Assembly: GCF_016612535.1 (NCBI RefSeq)
Contig: NZ_JAENXS010000002.1
Span: 2,666,001 to 2,730,000, forward strand
Length of the DNA: 64,000 nucleotides
Direction: 5' to 3'
Source: Bradyrhizobium diazoefficiens
Lineage (GTDB): Bacteria; Pseudomonadota; Alphaproteobacteria; Rhizobiales; Xanthobacteraceae
This document shows positions 17,730-27,816 of the stretch, piece by piece. The notes below the pieces were generated by a model. It did no database searches. It was not told where the DNA came from and was given only the letters and a program-made list of their open reading frames with translations. The position numbers and the translations under genes were made by a program. Position 1 is the first letter of the stretch. Each line of letters starts with the position of its first letter.

Positions 17730-18677
17730 ATGAAGCCCCGTATTCTCGTGACCGGCGGAGCCGGGTTCATTGGCTCGCACCTCTGCAACCGCCTGCTCGA
17801 GCGCGGTCACGAAGTGCTGTGCGTCGACAATTTCTATACCGGGTCGAAGCACAACATCATTCCCTTGCTCGACAATCCGCGGTTCGAGCTGATGCGGCAT
17901 GACATCTGCTTCCCGCTCTACGTCGAGGTGGACGACATTTACAATCTGGCCTGCCCGGCCTCGCCCATTCACTATCAGTTCGATCCGGTGCAGACGACCA
18001 AGGTGAGCGTCAACGGCGCCATCAACATGCTCGGGCTCGCCAAGCGAGTGAAGGCAAAGATCCTTCAGGCCTCGACCTCCGAAGTCTATGGTGATCCGAC
18101 CGTGCATCCTCAGCCCGAGGAATATTGGGGCAACGTCAACCCGATCGGCATCCGGTCCTGTTATGACGAAGGCAAGCGCTGCGCCGAGACCCTGTTCTTC
18201 GATTATCGCCGGCAACACAATCTGCGGATCAAGGTCGCCCGTATCTTCAACACCTACGGGCCCGGAATGCATCCGAACGATGGTCGCGTGGTCTCCAATT
18301 TCATCGTTCAGGCCCTGCAAGGCCAGGACATCACCATTTACGGCGAAGGCGATCAGACGAGATCGTTCTGCTATGTCGACGACCTCGTCGACGGCCTGAT
18401 GAAATTGATGAACAGCCCAGACGACATCACCGGCCCGATTAATCTCGGCAACCCCGTCGAGTTCAGCATTCTCGAGCTCGCGAAAATCGTCATCGAGCTG
18501 ACCAATTCCCGATCGAGGATCGACAAGCGCCCGCTTCCGCAGGACGACCCGAAGCAGCGCAAGCCGAATATTGCGAAGGCGAAGGAGATCCTGCACTGGG
18601 AGCCGCGCATTCAGCTCCGCGAGGGCATTCGCAAGACAATCAATTATTTCGACGACCTGCTCAAAAAGACGGCTTAA
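17730..18677 (+). CDS. UDP-glucuronate decarboxylase (UDP-xylose synthase)
   Basis: A 315-residue extended short-chain dehydrogenase. The N-terminal NAD-binding motif is [16 protein letters not shown]. Family-specific segments are [43 protein letters not shown], the catalytic YDEGKR (YxxxK), and [20 protein letters not shown]. Together these identify UXS, which turns UDP-glucuronate into UDP-xylose in the cytoplasm. The product would supply xylose for the EPS. It is downstream of the initiating transferase on the same strand and is followed by a palindromic hairpin. Confidence 0.95.
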   Translation: MKPRILVTGGAGFIGSHLCNRLLERGHEVLCVDNFYTGSKHNIIPLLDNPRFELMRHDICFPLYVEVDDIYNLACPASPIHYQFDPVQTTKVSVNGAINMLGLAKRVKAKILQASTSEVYGDPTVHPQPEEYWGNVNPIGIRSCYDEGKRCAETLFFDYRRQHNLRIKVARIFNTYGPGMHPNDGRVVSNFIVQALQGQDITIYGEGDQTRSFCYVDDLVDGLMKLMNSPDDITGPINLGNPVEFSILELAKIVIELTNSRSRIDKRPLPQDDPKQRKPNIAKAKEILHWEPRIQLREGIRKTINYFDDLLKKTA

Positions 18678-18681
18678 GCGC

Positions 18682-18699
18682 ATCCAGCCGCGGCTGGAT
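18682..18699 (+). terminator. Perfect 18-bp palindrome after the UXS gene
   Basis: ATCCAGCCG is followed directly by its reverse complement CGGCTGGAT, 4 nt after the UXS stop. It can form a short hairpin or be a protein-binding site. No U-tract follows. The rest of 18700-18978 shows no gene. Confidence 0.45.
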
Positions 18700-18978
18700 C
18701 CGCTGCAAGGCTATCGTGAGGCCCTGTCAGTCTCTGTTAAGGTAAAGGGGAGCTAGCACGGGCCAGCGGCAGGCTTGACGAGCATCCTGACTGATTGAGA
18801 ACTCGTCAGGCCAGCGGTCCTGATTTGCGGATCATCAACCTAGTTCTTGCCAAAGGAACTTTGCCTCAAACTGCGTTTGCCGAATTAACCTGAAACGAGG
18901 GCGCTGTTCCTAGGTTGCGTTCCGGAAAGCCACGCAACCGCAATCCTTCCTGCAAGGAAAAGGACGATAGAGGCAGCC

Positions 18979-21189
18979 ATGCGAAGAACTTTGGTTCAAG
19001 TCCGCAACGGAATGATGGTGCTGAGCGCGCTCATGGTGTCTGCGGCACAGGCCCAGATCCTGAGCCCGTCGACCGCGCCCCTGGCCACGACGACCACCAC
19101 CACGGCCGCGACAAGCACGTCGACCAGCACCACGACCAGCACGACCTCGCCGAGCACGACCACCCAGCTCGTGGTCAGCAAGGACATCGTGAAGGATTTC
19201 CACGCGATCTGCGACGGCAAGACCGATGCCGCCCCCGCCTTCGCCGCCTTCAACAAGTGGGCCGTGACCCAGACGGCGCTCGTTCAGCTCACGATCCCGA
19301 GCGGAAGCGTTTGTGCGTTCACGACCAATGCCGGCCTGTGGTGGGCGAAGGGGATCAAAAATCTTTTGGTCGTCGGCTATGGCGCCACCATCACCAATAA
19401 CGGAGCTAGCAATCCTGCCTTCTTTCTTGGCGGCAGAGGCCAGATCGCAGATAATCTTCATAGCGCGCGCCTTGCCACTGTCGCGGCAGGATCTTCCAAG
19501 GTCCAGCTGCTGACGCCTAAACAAGCTTCGGCGTTTACTGTCGGTAGCTATGCGCTGATCACGGGATTCGATCTGCAGGGCATTTGGCAAGCGCCCTATG
19601 GTTATCCCTCGAACCCGCATTGGTTCGAATACGTCAAGGTGACGTCGGTCGACGCCAGTGCTGGCACCGTGACCTTTGCAGCGCCCCTCAAGAATACGTA
19701 CAAGTCGACTTGGCCCAACTACAATTCGGGAAGCCAGTTCGAGGTGGATGCTGGCGGACCGGCAACCTTGTATGCGCTCGATCCGTCCTGGGACACTCAG
19801 GTAGAGTACCGTGGCCTGACCATTTCGCAGGAGAAGTTTCAGACTTATGCCGTCGGACGCAGTGTTACCTATCGCGACGTAAAATTCACCGGCTACAATT
19901 GCGGTGTGCCGACCCAGAACTATTTGTGGCAGGCCATCAACACGGACATGTCCACCTGCAACATGGAAGTGGACAAGCTGATCACTTCGATGGTGCTGAA
20001 CGGCGTGACCATCAATCAGCTCAAATTTCAGAGTTCCTCAACCGACCTCGTGACCATATCCAGCTCCATAATCAAAACTCAGATGACGGGAACTCCGAAG
20101 AAAGCGGTGATCTCCGACACGAAGATTGCGGATTTCCGACCGGGCGCTTTTGCGTATGGACGAACCGATGAAGTCATCTGCACGAATTGCGTGATTTCGA
20201 GCTTTAGCCCTGCGGGAGTATTTGAATCGGGCTTCGGAAGCAACCCGGTGCAAATCAGCTATGCCATGTCCAACGGCGTCATCACGTTTCCCAACGGAAC
20301 GGCGGTCCTAGGGGCAACGAACAATGGAGTAGGCAAGGTACGGCTGACAGTAGTATCGACAGCGGGATTTGCCTCGAACGATCGCGTAAACGTCTCCAGC
20401 ATAGGTGGCACCTATGAGGCAAACGGCGGCAACAAGCTCATCCTCGTGATCGACTCGACCCATATCGACCTTCCAGAGGTCTCGTTCGTGAATGCCTATA
20501 GATCAGGTGGCGTTATCGGTCTCTACGCCCCGCGCTGGGCCGTCCCGGGCACGAACCTCCTCTGGGTTGGCGCGCATGGTACCGGCCCAATTTTCAAGGT
20601 GTTGGATGTTACGCAGGATCAGAACTTCACCTATATCAAAACCGACTTCCCTGGGAGCTTCCCTGCCTATGCAGGCGCGAAGCTCGCGATCCGCGTACAT
20701 CCCGCTCCGAAGTTTACGTGCAGCAACTGTTCGGGTAGCACTGATGCACTCGATCTGAGCAATGCGCCCGCCGGCGCCCCGCTCTACTCCTACTCCAAAC
20801 GTACGTATTCGGCCCTGACAGGGACAACCCCGGCGCCGAGGGTACCTTTGTGGGGTCCATTGAAGTCCGCCAAATTCAACGTGACAACGCCTTACTCTGG
20901 GACTGGGTCTCTTCAATTTCAGCTCTCGCAGTTCAACAACTGGCCGATGATGAGCAGTCAAACCACTATCGCGAACTTCGGCCCTGGCATTAACATGGCT
21001 GTTGCGGGAGAACGCACGGTGACCCTGACCGGCGTCACCGGCATGCAGTCCCTGGACAAGATTGGGGTTGCGCCAAATCCGGGCACGCTGCTGGGGCCCT
21101 CAAATAGCGGGCCGACCTTCAGCGCAGCGACACAAAGTTCAGCCCAGATCACGGTAGAGCTGATGACTGATCAGCGCATCAGCCAATAG
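18979..21189 (+). CDS. Secreted right-handed beta-helix protein
   Basis: A 736-residue protein with a signal peptide (MMVLSALMVSAAQAQ). A low-complexity Thr/Ser linker follows at about residues 36-62. Next comes the DFHAICDGKTDAAPAFAAFNKW segment typical of pectate-lyase/GH28-like beta-helix domains. Long repeat-like beta coils continue to about residue 580. A Cys-paired stretch (CTNC, CSNCSG) lies within the helix. The last 120 residues form a separate beta domain. The start is backed by AGAGGCAG upstream. It may cut or bind an extracellular polysaccharide, but no catalytic residues can be assigned. A strong terminator follows. Confidence 0.75.
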   Translation: MRRTLVQVRNGMMVLSALMVSAAQAQILSPSTAPLATTTTTTAATSTSTSTTTSTTSPSTTTQLVVSKDIVKDFHAICDGKTDAAPAFAAFNKWAVTQTALVQLTIPSGSVCAFTTNAGLWWAKGIKNLLVVGYGATITNNGASNPAFFLGGRGQIADNLHSARLATVAAGSSKVQLLTPKQASAFTVGSYALITGFDLQGIWQAPYGYPSNPHWFEYVKVTSVDASAGTVTFAAPLKNTYKSTWPNYNSGSQFEVDAGGPATLYALDPSWDTQVEYRGLTISQEKFQTYAVGRSVTYRDVKFTGYNCGVPTQNYLWQAINTDMSTCNMEVDKLITSMVLNGVTINQLKFQSSSTDLVTISSSIIKTQMTGTPKKAVISDTKIADFRPGAFAYGRTDEVICTNCVISSFSPAGVFESGFGSNPVQISYAMSNGVITFPNGTAVLGATNNGVGKVRLTVVSTAGFASNDRVNVSSIGGTYEANGGNKLILVIDSTHIDLPEVSFVNAYRSGGVIGLYAPRWAVPGTNLLWVGAHGTGPIFKVLDVTQDQNFTYIKTDFPGSFPAYAGAKLAIRVHPAPKFTCSNCSGSTDALDLSNAPAGAPLYSYSKRTYSALTGTTPAPRVPLWGPLKSAKFNVTTPYSGTGSLQFQLSQFNNWPMMSSQTTIANFGPGINMAVAGERTVTLTGVTGMQSLDKIGVAPNPGTLLGPSNSGPTFSAATQSSAQITVELMTDQRISQ

Positions 21190-21220
21190 GTTCGGCAGGC
21201 CGACGATCCTTCCCTTTCCC

Positions 21221-21275
21221 GGCTCCCCATCAATCTCTCTTCAGGAGAGCTTCATGGGGAGCCAATTTTGCTTTT
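21221..21275 (+). terminator. Rho-independent terminator after the beta-helix gene
   Basis: GGCTCCCCAT pairs with ATGGGGAGCC (10 bp). Inside, CTCTC pairs with GAGAG over a 5-nt loop. AATTTTGCTTTT follows. It lies 32 nt after the stop. Confidence 0.88.
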
Positions 21276-21389
21276 GACGAGAGGCTCCACCGCTCCCTCG
21301 GTCTTTCTGGCGCGCGCTTCCCACTTGCCCCATTCAATTCTTGCTCTATCCTGCTGCTGGGTTCTAGCCATAATTGCCGAGAAGCATCC

Positions 21390-22118
21390 GTGTTGCAGCG
21401 TGTAATCTCATCCCTGAGCTACCGCGCCAAATGGGCGCAACTTGGCGTCATATATGGGAGGTCATTCAGGCTTGAGCATATCAAGCTTGGCGGCAAACGC
21501 CTTTCCCTCGACTTCCCAAATACCGAAAGGCCGAGGCAAGAACACGAATTCAGCAAAATCCTTATCGACGATTGCTACCGGCTGAAGGAAGTCAGGCACG
21601 CTCAAACGATCCTCGATATAGGATCAAATATTGGTCTGTTTGCCATTGCAGCACGACGGAGATTTCCAAGGGCCACCATCCATTGCTATGAACCAAATCC
21701 TGCTGTCATTCCCTATCTTCAGTCTCACTGTACCCAGACCCGATGTCAGCTCTTTCCAGCGGCAGTTGGCTTGAGTGAAGGGCGAGTTTCGCTTCGTGCT
21801 GACGATGAAGGAACGCTCTTCTCCACGACCGTACCGAACCCATCAGGTGGAATACCTCAAGTCTCTTTCGCCAGCGCGATTGAAAAACTTGGGACGGTCG
21901 ATCTTCTCAAGCTAGACTGCGAAGGAGCTGAATGGGAGATCTTCGACGATGTGACGACGTGGAAGTCCGTCCATCGTCTTGCAATGGAGTATCACCTCTG
22001 GGCAAGAGAGGGCGCAACTGTGGCGACGCTTCGTGAGATCCTTTCCGCGATCGGGTTTCAGCAAATAGATATCCGCGACGAAGGCTTTCAATGGGGATTG
22101 GCTTTCGCCAGTCGTTAG
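21390..22118 (+). CDS. FkbM family methyltransferase
   Basis: A 242-residue protein. The SAM-binding motif is TILDIGSNIGLFAIAAR, followed by ATIHCYEPNPAVIPYLQ. The FkbM region has VDLLKLDCEGAEWEIFDD and the C-terminal GFQQIDIRDE. The length is normal. FkbM enzymes O-methylate sugars or polyketides, and this one probably methylates an EPS sugar. It begins with GTG at 21390; the ribosome site is weak. It is the first of three methyltransferases in a row. Confidence 0.85.
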   Translation: MLQRVISSLSYRAKWAQLGVIYGRSFRLEHIKLGGKRLSLDFPNTERPRQEHEFSKILIDDCYRLKEVRHAQTILDIGSNIGLFAIAARRRFPRATIHCYEPNPAVIPYLQSHCTQTRCQLFPAAVGLSEGRVSLRADDEGTLFSTTVPNPSGGIPQVSFASAIEKLGTVDLLKLDCEGAEWEIFDDVTTWKSVHRLAMEYHLWAREGATVATLREILSAIGFQQIDIRDEGFQWGLAFASR

Positions 22119-22217
22119 GCGAGTGCTGTTACCGGCTTCACGCCACCGCAGGAGTGTTTCGTCCGCAGTCGGAGAGCGTTTCCGGCAGACTTAATAGGAA
22201 TTTTTGGGGAAGCTTTC

Positions 22218-22907
22218 ATGAATGATGTCATCAGTGAAATCGTCAGGCTCCCGATCAATTGGCATCCGCTCGGTGGATTCGATCAACGAACTGCCGAAGC
22301 AATCGTGCGAATTTGCGCCGACCGCGACATTTCCGAATCGGTTGAGACGGGCGCAGGCAAATCTACTCTTCTGTTCTCTCATTTGTCGCGACATCATACG
22401 GTGTTTGCTCTCAATGAGGGCGAGAGCCTAACAATGCCTCTTAGCTCCCCGCTCCTCCGCAAAGAGGTAGTGACGGTGGTCGAGGGACCGAGCCAGGACA
22501 CATTGCCAAAGCATCAGTTCAAACGATTACAGCTTGCTCTGATTGACGGTCCACACGCTTATCCCTTTCCAGAATTGGAATACTACTTCATTTATCCGCA
22601 CTTAGATCCTGGTGCGGTGCTGATAATCGACGACATTGACATCCCAACGATCAACAATATGTACCAAATCCTCCGGGTCGACCGAATGTATCGCGAGATT
22701 GCAATGATCGGGAAGGCGGCCTTTTTGGAGAGAACGGAGGCTCCTTTGTTAGACCCAATTTCCGGATGGTGGGCGCTTCAGGACTACAACAAGAAGAAGC
22801 GTGTAGTAGACCATTCAATGTCCGGTTATGCGCGGCGGTCTGCGCACGCCTTCAGGCGGTCGACTCCTGCTCCCATTCGAAAATTAGTTCGAACATTCTT
22901 CAAGTAG
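22218..22907 (+). CDS. SAM-dependent methyltransferase, class I
   Basis: A 229-residue protein. The segment ISESVETGAGKSTLLFSHLS matches the nucleotide-binding loop of class I methyltransferases. LALIDGPHAYPFPELEYYF and GAVLIIDDIDIP are typical of the Methyltransf_24-like group acting in glycan loci. No other domain is present. It lies 99 nt after the FkbM gene. The substrate is not predictable, but context suggests an EPS sugar or a small acceptor. Confidence 0.72.
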   Translation: MNDVISEIVRLPINWHPLGGFDQRTAEAIVRICADRDISESVETGAGKSTLLFSHLSRHHTVFALNEGESLTMPLSSPLLRKEVVTVVEGPSQDTLPKHQFKRLQLALIDGPHAYPFPELEYYFIYPHLDPGAVLIIDDIDIPTINNMYQILRVDRMYREIAMIGKAAFLERTEAPLLDPISGWWALQDYNKKKRVVDHSMSGYARRSAHAFRRSTPAPIRKLVRTFFK

Positions 22908-23130
22908 CGGCTCAGGTTGACATCTGAATGTGTATGGGTCGAGCCTTCTGTTCTGGTATCTGCCGACCTTTTCCGTGAGAATCTGCTGGTACCTGCTTTA
23001 CACCAACAGACTAGGGACCACTGACGCGTCGGATCAGGCGCTCGGCTTTATCGTTTTGGCGTGGTTCACAATGGGCCTGAACGATGATCGGCATTTGTGC
23101 CAAAGCGTATCGTCGTGCATAATACCTCAC

Positions 23131-23850
23131 ATGAGTATCAGGCAATTTATTAGATCATTCATCGGCCCTTCTCCTCAGCCTCCGAACAGGAAGTTCCGGC
23201 CCGAGAAGGAGGACGAATTCAAATGGCTGAGCGATGCCAATATCAAAACCGTCCTCGACATAGGGGCGCACGCTGGAGAGTCCTCGCAGCATTTGCGCTC
23301 CATTCTCCCTGACGCCCGGATATTCGCATTTGAGCCGCTGCCAACTCCGTACTCCAAGCTCGTTTCATCAATGGGCGGGGACCCGAACTTTGTCGGCTTC
23401 CAAATCGCCGTCGGGGATTGCAATGAGCAGATCGAAATGCGGGAGAGTGATTTCACACAGTCGTCATCCCTTCTGCCAATGGCCGAACGGCACAAGAGCG
23501 AGTTTCCCTTCACGGCAAAATCGGAAGCGAGGTCAGTGGCAGTACGCAGGCTCGATGACCTAGGTATCGAGCTCGAAGACGATATCTTGATAAAGATCGA
23601 CGTTCAGGGCTTTGAGGATCGCGTCATCAGGGGCGGCGAGAACACGATTAAAAGAGCCAAATTTATCATTACTGAGGTGAGCTTTACTCCACTGTATGAG
23701 GGGCAGCCGCTTTTCGGCATGATATACGACCAATTAAAGCAACTTGGATTTGCCTACGGCGGGGAGATGCATCAGCTCAAGAGCCCCAGGGATGGTCTCC
23801 CGTTACAGGCAGACGCTCTGTTTGTGAGACACTTTGCCCCTCCCTCTTAG
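23131..23850 (+). CDS. FkbM family methyltransferase
   Basis: About 239 residues from the ATG at 23131 (MSIRQFIRSF). The SAM motif is TVLDIGAHAGESSQHLRS, then ARIFAFEPLPTPYSKL, SSLLPMAERHKS, VRRLDDLGIE, LIKIDVQGFEDRVIRGGE and FIITEVSFTPLYEGQPLF, the full FkbM set. An in-frame extension to 22930 would add a hydrophobic stretch without a ribosome site and is rejected. It probably O-methylates a sugar in the EPS. A decayed copy of the same family lies just downstream on the opposite strand. Confidence 0.87.
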   Translation: MSIRQFIRSFIGPSPQPPNRKFRPEKEDEFKWLSDANIKTVLDIGAHAGESSQHLRSILPDARIFAFEPLPTPYSKLVSSMGGDPNFVGFQIAVGDCNEQIEMRESDFTQSSSLLPMAERHKSEFPFTAKSEARSVAVRRLDDLGIELEDDILIKIDVQGFEDRVIRGGENTIKRAKFIITEVSFTPLYEGQPLFGMIYDQLKQLGFAYGGEMHQLKSPRDGLPLQADALFVRHFAPPS

Positions 23851-24034
23851 CCCCTTATTTGGGACAATGACCAACGGAGCCGGCAGAGACACCCTATCAG
23901 GTTAACTGACGTCCTTACTGCGGCGGTATCCCGGAAGTGATCTTTCAAGCTCATGCGCTCCCGCGAACTCGGCCCACGCGGGGAGCCTGTCTAGTCTAGC
24001 GCGCCGGATTGCCTTGCTCCGCCTCAGAATCCAT

Positions 24035-24388
24035 TCAGTTTTGATCCCAGATACTATCGAGCGTCTTTAGCTGAACAAACTCGGTGACGGTTGAATGCCC
24101 GACCTGATACGCATTAAGCGCTTCTTGTTTCAACTTGAGCAAGCTGTTGAAGTCGCCGCGATCTCCGAAGGTGTCTAAGGCTCACCGTTCTATTTTCGAC
24201 ACTCAGGCCAAAATGGAATCCCCGCCAGGCCCGACCTTGCCCCATTTCCTTCCGAGAGTTTGGCGAACGATTTCGAAATGGGTTCGAAGCCGACTATCTC
24301 GCCTTGATAGCCGACGTCAGAAGGCAACATTCGACATATCAAAACCAACTTTTCTCAGGCTTCGCTTCACAACATTCTTCAAGATCAT
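24035..24388 (-). pseudogene. FkbM methyltransferase remnant (decayed)
   Basis: Read on the minus strand, three pieces in different frames match an FkbM protein in order. An N-terminus starts at 24388 (MILKNVVKRSLRKVGFDMS). A SAM-region piece is DVGYQGEIVGFEPISKSFAKL. A later piece contains LKLKQEALNAYQVGHSTVTE and VQLKTLDSIWDQN before a stop at 24035. Stops and frame changes break the reading, a stretch between the first two pieces is missing, and the C-terminal catalytic half is gone. It is non-functional. A complete FkbM gene lies upstream on the other strand, but the remnant is divergent from it. Confidence 0.6.
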
Positions 24389-24447
24389 GATTCCAGTCCG
24401 CACATCTGCTGCAAACGACAGAGACCAGCAAGGGAAACAGCAGAAAT

Positions 24448-25566
24448 CTACTTCGGAACAGCTACCGATGCGGGGGCTGGCTTCATCAGAGTCACGCTGC
24501 GAATAATGTTACGCCCGATGGCGATAAACCGGTCTTCGACCGCCCACTTCGTGAACCTGGCTATCCAATAAGTCAGGCCAACCGTAAGAAAAAGCGAGCC
24601 AGCATAAACTAAGAGTGGAGGCGCCGACAGCCGGGAACAAAACTCAATAAGGAATCCAGTCATCCACCAGGCAAATACGAAGTGGAAGATGTACATCGAA
24701 TATGAGACCTCTCCAATCCTGGCGAACGCTCCTCTATCTCTGATGAAGTGCTTGGCAATCATAAACAAGAAAGCAAAGCTTAGACCGGCCAATGTCGGCG
24801 ACAGCATTGCACCAATGTGGCCCGGCCAATTCATGCAGGCGAAGGATGCGACGCCGAACAGCACCATCAGAATGACGTCGCGAGCCAGCGACGCTGCGCG
24901 CGGTTTCGAGAAATAAAGCAGCATACCAATGAGGAAGACGGGCGCCTGGTTCAGAATTGAGTAGTAAAGAAAACTATTGTTCGCGATTCCGCTCCGCTTA
25001 AGCACATAGATGATCGTCAATTGGATTAGACAGTTGACCAAGACGGCGGCGCCTACGGCGAGCCAAGGAAACTTCGGCCAATCCTCGAATCGTCTGAACA
25101 TCATAAAAAGCAGCGGAAAGGCTGCATAAAAGAGCATCTCGGTCGCAATCGACCAACCGCCATGCACAACGCTGTCGTTTGCGGCAGGAACAAACCCGTG
25201 CACGAAGGCAATGTTGGCGGCGACATTGACCGCCGAATAATCAGCAAGCCGATTGGTCCCACCGAAATGAGCTTGCACGTAGGCGACGCCGACGTAAAGC
25301 GCGATCCCTACATAGTACAGAGGAGCAATTCTGAAGTAGCGGCGGACATAGAAATTCCTGACAGGTTCACCCGGCCGAGAGTCCATCGAGCGGCAAAGCG
25401 TGTATGCCGAAGCGACGAAGAAGAGCTGAACTCCCATTCGGCCAAAGCCTGAGACAAATAGGAGCGTAGGAAGATCCCGGAAATTCTGACCATGGTGGAT
25501 GCAAATCACCATGAGAATGGCAATTCCGCGCAATGCATCAACAAATGAAAGCTTCTCGGAATCCAT
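24448..25566 (-). CDS. Acyltransferase family 3 (OafA-like membrane O-acyltransferase)
   Basis: A 372-residue polytopic protein with about ten hydrophobic helices. Family motifs are LSFVDALRGIAILMVICIHH (catalytic His in the first helix), GRMGVQLFFVASAYTL, FYVRRYFRIAPLYY and GEVSYSMYIFHFVFAW. Unlike many OafA proteins it has no SGNH domain. It transfers an acyl, usually acetyl, group onto a sugar in the membrane. With the second acyltransferase at 25898 and two hexapeptide acetyltransferases it suggests a heavily O-acetylated polysaccharide. Confidence 0.9.
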   Translation of the reverse strand: MDSEKLSFVDALRGIAILMVICIHHGQNFRDLPTLLFVSGFGRMGVQLFFVASAYTLCRSMDSRPGEPVRNFYVRRYFRIAPLYYVGIALYVGVAYVQAHFGGTNRLADYSAVNVAANIAFVHGFVPAANDSVVHGGWSIATEMLFYAAFPLLFMMFRRFEDWPKFPWLAVGAAVLVNCLIQLTIIYVLKRSGIANNSFLYYSILNQAPVFLIGMLLYFSKPRAASLARDVILMVLFGVASFACMNWPGHIGAMLSPTLAGLSFAFLFMIAKHFIRDRGAFARIGEVSYSMYIFHFVFAWWMTGFLIEFCSRLSAPPLLVYAGSLFLTVGLTYWIARFTKWAVEDRFIAIGRNIIRSVTLMKPAPASVAVPK

Positions 25567-25633
25567 TCAAAAGCCTGCAATATTGATCCAGTATATTTCT
25601 TTAAATCACTATCGCGCAAGGAAGCGGTTCTTC

Positions 25634-25834
25634 ATGGATCCGATTTGGTACCACGACTGGGAAGGCGTCATTCGTACAGCATCACCTGACAAGCAAGCAG
25701 GAGGTAAGAACAAGTTCCATCGACCCGGTCGCTACCTTTCGAAGACTGTAAAATTGATGGATCACATCTACCAGTACCACCGAACCCCTCACAAGGTTCG
25801 GGCGGCGATGAATAATCTTCTCTCTTCTACGTAA
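25634..25834 (+). CDS. Small hypothetical protein
   Basis: A 66-residue frame starting MDPIWYHDWEGVIRTA with AAGGAAG about 10 nt upstream. It is basic and helical at the C-terminus (KLMDHIYQYHRTPHKVRAAM). No family is recognised. It lies between two minus-strand acyltransferase genes. It may be a real small gene or chance. Confidence 0.3.
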   Translation: MDPIWYHDWEGVIRTASPDKQAGGKNKFHRPGRYLSKTVKLMDHIYQYHRTPHKVRAAMNNLLSST

Positions 25835-25897
25835 ATCTCAGACCGTTTGGCTTCGCAGATTGTGCGCTACAGATCAGCTATTCTCGATCACGGGATA

Positions 25898-27747
25898 TTA
25901 CCGACCTGCGGTCGAGTTAATCATGCTTTGCAACGTCTCTTCGAGCCTCGGGCGCACGAGTGCTGTTCCCGAGCTCGATAGGTGAGTCCTGTCCTGATAG
26001 ACCAGACGCCCATCGGGAGCCACCACACGAAGAGAATCGCCGTTCTCGATGAAAATGTCGGCAACATCGATGACGCGCACTCGCTCATCCTCAAATTTCC
26101 GGATTATAGTGTTAGCCTGCAGCCGGCCTTTCCTGTTTTCTAAATCCTCGAAGAAGGGTGGGCGCGCACCTTCGAGCATGGCATGACGCGTCGCATTTGG
26201 CGGCGATAGCGGCGGCTGAGTTACCACGATAATTTGCTTCGCTCGATCCTTCATCGTCGCAATCGCGTCGCCGAAACGGGCCTCGGCGTCGGCGCCGAGC
26301 TTTTCCGACCAAGCCTGCGCAAGCACTATCACATCGGGCTTAGCATCACCCAGAAACTCCGAGACTCTCGGCCAAAGTGTATCTCGATCTCCCGGGAGTT
26401 CGTTTCCCGCCGCCGCGCTAAGGACATTCAACCGGAAGCCGAGCACCCGAGCCAGCGAAGCTAGCTCGTATCCGTACATTGCCCCTTGGCTATCCCCGAT
26501 TACGACAAGCCAGCGCTTTCCACTCGGATTAACCGAGATGCCGCCCGCAGCGACATTGCGAGCTTCGGCTGACAGATAGTAGTTCGATCGGATTGTGTAA
26601 CCCGCAAAGCCGATAACAGTTGCGACGATTGCGAATAGACCAAATGTAGCGAGTCGATGATGAGGCAAATTAAGCCAGGACCGCATCGGCCGCTCAACCA
26701 GCCGGTAAGTAAGAATTGTCGCAAGAATCGAAACGACAACTTTCAACCCAAGACCAACCAAGGGGCTATTCTTGTAAAAATGGTAGTCAACGAAAGAGAA
26801 AGTTGGCCAGTGCCATAGATACAGCGAATACGATCGTTTGCCAACAAACACCATGGTGGGATGAGCCAGCGCTCGATGAAGGCCTGCCCTACTGCCAGAA
26901 CCTATCGCGATCAACACGAGCACTGACCCAGCCACCGGAATCGTGGCGATCCATCCTGGGAAGCCTTCGCTGCGGACGATGAAGAATGACAACGAAATGA
27001 TGACGAGTCCTATCGTCAGGTAAAGAGAGGAGTATTCAGCGGCGAGCTTCGGATATTGCCGCTTTGTGAGAGCCAAACTTGATCCAGCAAGTAGTTCCCA
27101 TGCGCGAGTCGGTAGCAAATAGAAGGAAGCGGCCGGGGCAAGGGGCGTTATGAAGACGCACGCAAGTAGACTCAACAGCAGACATGTGATCATTGCCGCC
27201 AGCGCATAGCGCCGCATTCGCATCAAGAAATAGATCAGCACTGGAAATACGAGATAGAACTGTTCCTCGACAGCCAGGGACCAATAATGGATCAACGGCT
27301 GCGCATCCGGCGAAATCTCGAAATAGCTGCCTTGGAATAGCAACTTAATATTGATGAAGGAAAGTGTTGCAGCAAGCGCCGTCGCGCCGATCGAAGCGAA
27401 GTCTTGTGCCGAATAGAGAAAGAAGCCAGCTGCGATAGTGGCAACGACGACAAATAGTGCAGCCGGCGCGATGCGTGCGATACGCCTTTGATAGAATCGA
27501 AAAATCGAAAGCCTTCCTCCTTCAAGGTCCCTTAGTAAGAGACCCGTGATCAAGTATCCTGAAATAACGAAGAAGATATCGACGCCAACGAATCCCCCCG
27601 AAGCAATCGAGCATCCAGGTGAAACAGAAAAACCGACGCGACGGCGATCGCTCTCAACCCGTCTATCTCGGGCCAGTATGCCTCCCCGCCATCGAACCTT
27701 TCCACCAGCTTCGTGGAGTAGTAGCGCTGTTTCTCCAAAACACCCAA
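25898..27747 (-). pseudogene. OafA-type acyltransferase with SGNH domain, single-base frameshift
   Basis: The two parts of one gene lie in different frames. The N-terminal part (from 27747) reads EIDGLRAIAVASVFLFHLDA with the catalytic-region His. The rest follows in another frame as GGFVGVDIFFVISGYLITG and continues to the end. The break lies at a run of six G (27594-27599, minus strand); one extra G restores a single frame. The long part has about ten helices and the motifs RRIARIAPAALF, HYWSLAVEEQFYLVFPVL and SYSLYLWHWPTF. A C-terminal SGNH domain follows, with VVIGDSQGAMY and DRTHLSSSG. The intact enzyme would O-acetylate sugars. A sequencing error or phase-variable run cannot be excluded. 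Confidence 0.8.
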
Positions 27748-27816
27748 AAGAACTCTCCGCCGTATCTATTAGTGCAATGCAATCAACTATGCCATTCGGC
27801 GTACAACCTAATAAGC

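Noticed and set aside
17676..18683. 335-codon minus-strand frame over the UXS gene
   Set aside because: Exact antisense shadow of a clear UDP-glucuronate decarboxylase gene.
19081..19170. Thr/Ser/Ala codon repeats resembling a tandem DNA repeat
   Set aside because: Imperfect at DNA level and explained by a low-complexity linker in the beta-helix protein.
22930..23130. Hydrophobic N-terminal extension of the FkbM gene at 23131
   Set aside because: No ribosome site at the upstream start and FkbM proteins do not carry this segment.
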